Shown here: one piece after another, positions 61,700 to 64,000 of the stretch | How positions within the stretch are numbered: the first letter of the stretch is position 1 | Layout: every line of letters begins with the position of its first letter | Assembly: GCA_019915135.1 (NCBI GenBank) | Contig: JAHLMK010000001.1 | Location: 6,407,965-6,471,964 of the forward strand | DNA length: 64,000 nt | Source: Strobilurus pachycystidiatus | Lineage: Eukaryota > Basidiomycota > Agaricomycetes > Agaricales > Physalacriaceae | Direction: 5' to 3' | Made by a program: the position numbers and the translations under genes | Notes under the pieces: generated by a model | Database searches by the model: none | What the model saw: the letters and a program-made list of their open reading frames with translations, nothing else | Told to the model about the DNA's origin: nothing

Positions 61700-62640
61700 C
61701 ATGTCCCAAAAAAGCTAAGCCGCCCGAGGCCCGTGCGGCCCGCCCGAGCGCCATCTTTACCGCGCCCGGATCGGGCCGCCGGGGCCGGCACCTCAACCCG
61801 ATGGCTCCGGGGGCTGAATTTTTTCGGGCGCATCCCCCTAGGGTTAGGAAGACTGGGAGGGAAGGTTTCGTGGTCATCGGGTCGCAGGTCGCCGTACACG
61901 AGCGCCATCTCTGATTACGCTCATACCGCGGCAGCTCGGGCGGGAGCAGTGCACGTCCTCGGGACTCAACCTGTATTGGAAAGATGTTTCTAATAGCTAT
62001 ATGAAGGTCCTCAGGTGGCACGAGCCCGGCCCCAATGCCGTACAGCCTGCGGCCGCTGTGCGACGAGGAGCACATGGGCCAACTTGCCAACTATATATAC
62101 TCGGGACCTGATTTTTGTTGGGCGCATCCCAGTATGATAAGGGAAAATAGGGAAAGAGGCGTTGCGGTCATTGGGTTCCCGGTCGCCGGATATGAGCGCC
62201 ATCTGTGATTACGCTCATACCGCGGCAGCTTGGGCGGGAGCAGTGCACGTCCTCGGGACTCAACATGTATGAGAAAAATGCTTGTAATAGTCATATAAAG
62301 GTCTCCAAGTGGCACGAGCCCGGCCCCAGCACCGTGTGGCTTGCGGCTCCTGTGTGACAAGGAGCACATGGGCCAACTTGCCAACTATATATACTCGGGA
62401 CCTGATTTTTGTTGGGCGCATCCTAGTATGATAAGGGAAAATAGGGAAAAGGGCTTCGCGGTCATTGGGTTCCCGGTCGCCGGATATGAGCGCCATCTGT
62501 CATTACGCTCATACCGCGGCAGCTCAGGCGGTTGCAGTGCACATCCTCGGGACTTGACCTATATGGGAAAGATGCTTCTAACAGTTATGTGAAGGTCTCC
62601 AAGTGGCACGAGCCCGGCCCCAGCACCGTAGGGCTCATAG
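61700..62640. repeat. 294-bp tandem repeat in the T2 leader (about 3 copies)
   Basis: AGCGCCATCT starts at 61901, 62195 and 62489, and CTCGGGACCTGA words at 62100 and 62394, again exactly 294 bp apart. The sequence is different from the T1 array except for short words such as TAATAGCTATATGAA(C/G)GTCCTCA. Confidence 0.88.
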
Positions 62641-63143
62641 CAGATGACCTGCGCACACAGTCACCAAAGTTTTTGGCAGAATGTTGAGATCTGATGGCAT
62701 AGTCCAGTATGCCCAAGTGGCTGATGTAAATAGGGTCAGGATAGTCTAGGAACATGGGTAAGTATGACTTATACTGCGGATCCAGTTGCGCATTGGTTAA
62801 ATGATACGTAGACGGTGGTACGACTACAAAGTCCATAACTTGACGTTTCTGATAGCTACGACTAAACTGACTATATGGCCGCGTAGAGACTGTTAACACT
62901 CAACAGAAATTTCTTTACCCTTGGATGGAAGTAGTACTGCTACCCAAAATTCTAGCCGAAATTTGTACCGAGGGATTTTCTGCCGGATATTTCTTTGGGT
63001 GTGCTATTAAATTTGGTCTTGTTGAATCAGATCCCCTATAACAACTCAAATTAGGGGATCCAGGTAATTTCCTCCTAAAACATACCACCACCTTCCCAAT
63101 TGGGAACATATTCTACGACTTTTGACTATCTTTAGCCCTCACA
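62641..63143. other. T2 leader between the repeats and the gene
   Basis: No gene is seen. It contains a perfect 9-bp-arm inverted repeat, GATCCCCTA (63030-63038) and TAGGGGATC (63052-63060), and the box ACCTTCCCAATTGGGA near 63088 shared with T1 upstream of the split start codon. Confidence 0.55.
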
Positions 63144-63874
63144 ATGTGCGTCTTTTAACATTTTTTTTCTTGCATTGTCTGTTCATCCAGCTACAGGGGA
63201 GGCGTTAGAGCTCGCAAGAAAAAATGCGAGATTTGCGATACCGCAGTGTATCAAGAGCGGCTTTCCCATCACATTACGGATGACCATGACTTGTCCTATC
63301 TCGTCTTTACTTCCGAACCCATCAGTGCGTATTCATTAGGCCTACATTTTTATACTGTTCTCTAAGCTTCTCCTATGAATTAGGGGACGGTGAGCATCGT
63401 ATCTTGGAACGCAACTCCCCTACCGGCCAAATCACCTGTCCCGACCTCCTGTGCAACGAACACTTTGTCTCTTTCCCTAAGCTCCGCAGTCACTTCAACA
63501 AGGAGCATGGTGGCCCTCTCACCAAGTATTCGGACACGCATCGAGAGCTATATCTTGAACGTCTGGCTAACCCTTCTGCTTCTTTGGATGATGAAGATGA
63601 TACCCCTTCCCACACTTCGTCTCCCGGTCTTCGCAGTCTCTTTGATGTTTCGCCCATCCGCCCTCACACCCCCGGTGCCTTTGGGACCATGCCTGGTCAT
63701 ATTGGCGCCAGGCTCAGTCCTGCTCGCCGAGGTCGTGCCAGTACACCGGTCTCGCCATCCAGGTCTCCCATTGCTCTGGTCGCACATGTTCCGCACACTC
63801 CTAGTGCTTCCCCGTCCATCCGCTCAAGTCGTGTCGCTTCTCGCAGTGCTTCTCGTCACCACCCGTATCCGTAG
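63144..63874 (+). pseudogene. Telomere-truncated OrsD-type gene in T2 (N-terminal part)
   Basis: Exons: 63144-63145 (AT), 63197-63324, and 63384 onward. The AT|G start is split by a 51-nt intron exactly as in T1. The protein begins MGGVRARKKK and has two C2H2-like fingers (CEIC...H-x5-H and CPDLLC...H-x4-H), a short acidic stretch and the start of the S/P/R-rich region, ending SRHHPYP. Coding stops where telomere repeats begin at about 63871, which happen to supply a TAG at 63872-63874. The same SRHHPYP stretch continues normally in T1. It lacks the OrsD core pair of fingers, recombinase and helicase. Confidence 0.82.
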
Positions 63875-64000
63875 GGTTAGGGGGTTAGGGTTAGGGTTAG
63901 GGTTAGGGGGTTAGGGTTAGGGGTTAGGGTAGGGGTTAGGGGTTAGGGTTAGGGTTAGGGGGTTAGGGTTAGGGTTAGGGTTAGGGTTAGGGTTAGGGGT
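63872..64000 (+). repeat. Terminal telomere repeat tract (TTAGGG)n
   Basis: About 129 bp of TTAGGG units with variants TTAGGGG, TTAGGGGG and one TAGGGG, running to the window edge. The G-rich strand runs 5' to 3' toward the end, as expected for a right chromosome end. No subtelomeric spacer separates it from the truncated T2 exon. Confidence 0.97.

Larger units (their letters stand above)
61605..63871 (+). mobile_element. Telomeric element T2 (divergent relative, truncated by the telomere)
   Basis: Starts with the same TATACCTATAAGC and then diverges. It has the same order as T1: hairpin, a 294-bp-period leader, an upstream palindrome, and an OrsD-type gene with a split start codon. Conserved islands such as TGTCCCAAAA and AGCTA(G/A)GCCGC link the leaders. 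It ends abruptly in telomere repeats. It represents another lineage of the same element family. Confidence 0.85.

Noticed and set aside
61692..62496. Several minus-strand frames in the T2 leader
   Set aside because: They repeat with the 294-bp period and show no domain; open frames come from high GC content.
52987..63871. Telomeric retrotransposon (MoTeR, HeT-A or Penelope-like) identity
   Set aside because: No reverse transcriptase is seen and the genes keep their introns. The truncation geometry is similar, which is why it was considered.

Overview
The window is the right end of a fungal chromosome, most likely an Agaricomycete-type basidiomycete. It ends at 64000 in about 130 bp of TTAGGG-type telomere (somewhat variable G runs). 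The genes have many introns of about 46-76 nt with GT-AG borders. Nothing bacterial (operons, Shine-Dalgarno sites, IS elements) is seen. The species cannot be named from the sequence alone.

Layout from centromere side to telomere: (1) 1-2622, subtelomeric minisatellites (159-bp and 89-bp units) and two perfect hairpins. (2) 2623-12217, two intron-rich genes on the + strand: an unrecognised 1088-aa acidic-tailed protein with a weak ParB-like motif, then a 1741-aa composite protein with OrsD-like C2H2 fingers, a tyrosine-recombinase-like core and a RecQ-family SF2 helicase of the telomere-linked type. (3) 12334-44123, a highly homogeneous tandem satellite of 1480 bp, 21 full units plus a partial one; each unit is a diverged dimer of about 750 and 730 bp. 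(4) 44124-52986, a mosaic in which two short element types (here called A and B) head pieces of a satellite variant, each cut off by the next; it includes an exact 2917-bp repeat whose borders are B termini. (5) 52987-63871, a head-to-tail series of four elements (T1a, T1b, T1c, T2). All start with the same 5' terminus, are truncated at different 3' points, and encode N-terminal fragments of a second OrsD/RecQ-family gene. (6) 63872-64000, telomere, added inside a coding exon of the last element.

The central observation is that A, B, T1 and T2 share one 5' plan although their sequences differ: a TA-rich terminus containing CTAT, a hairpin starting about 15-17 nt inside, then a TTTCC/TTTGC-like box. 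New units begin after a C, usually where the interrupted sequence continued with T or TA. Every unit points toward the telomere and is cut by the next unit or by telomere. This looks like repeated addition of 5'-anchored elements, or of whole donor chromosome ends, onto eroded ends. The OrsD/recombinase/RecQ gene family is the natural candidate machinery, but that link is inference. Element names are local labels. Exon borders were read by eye from splice sites and reading frame.
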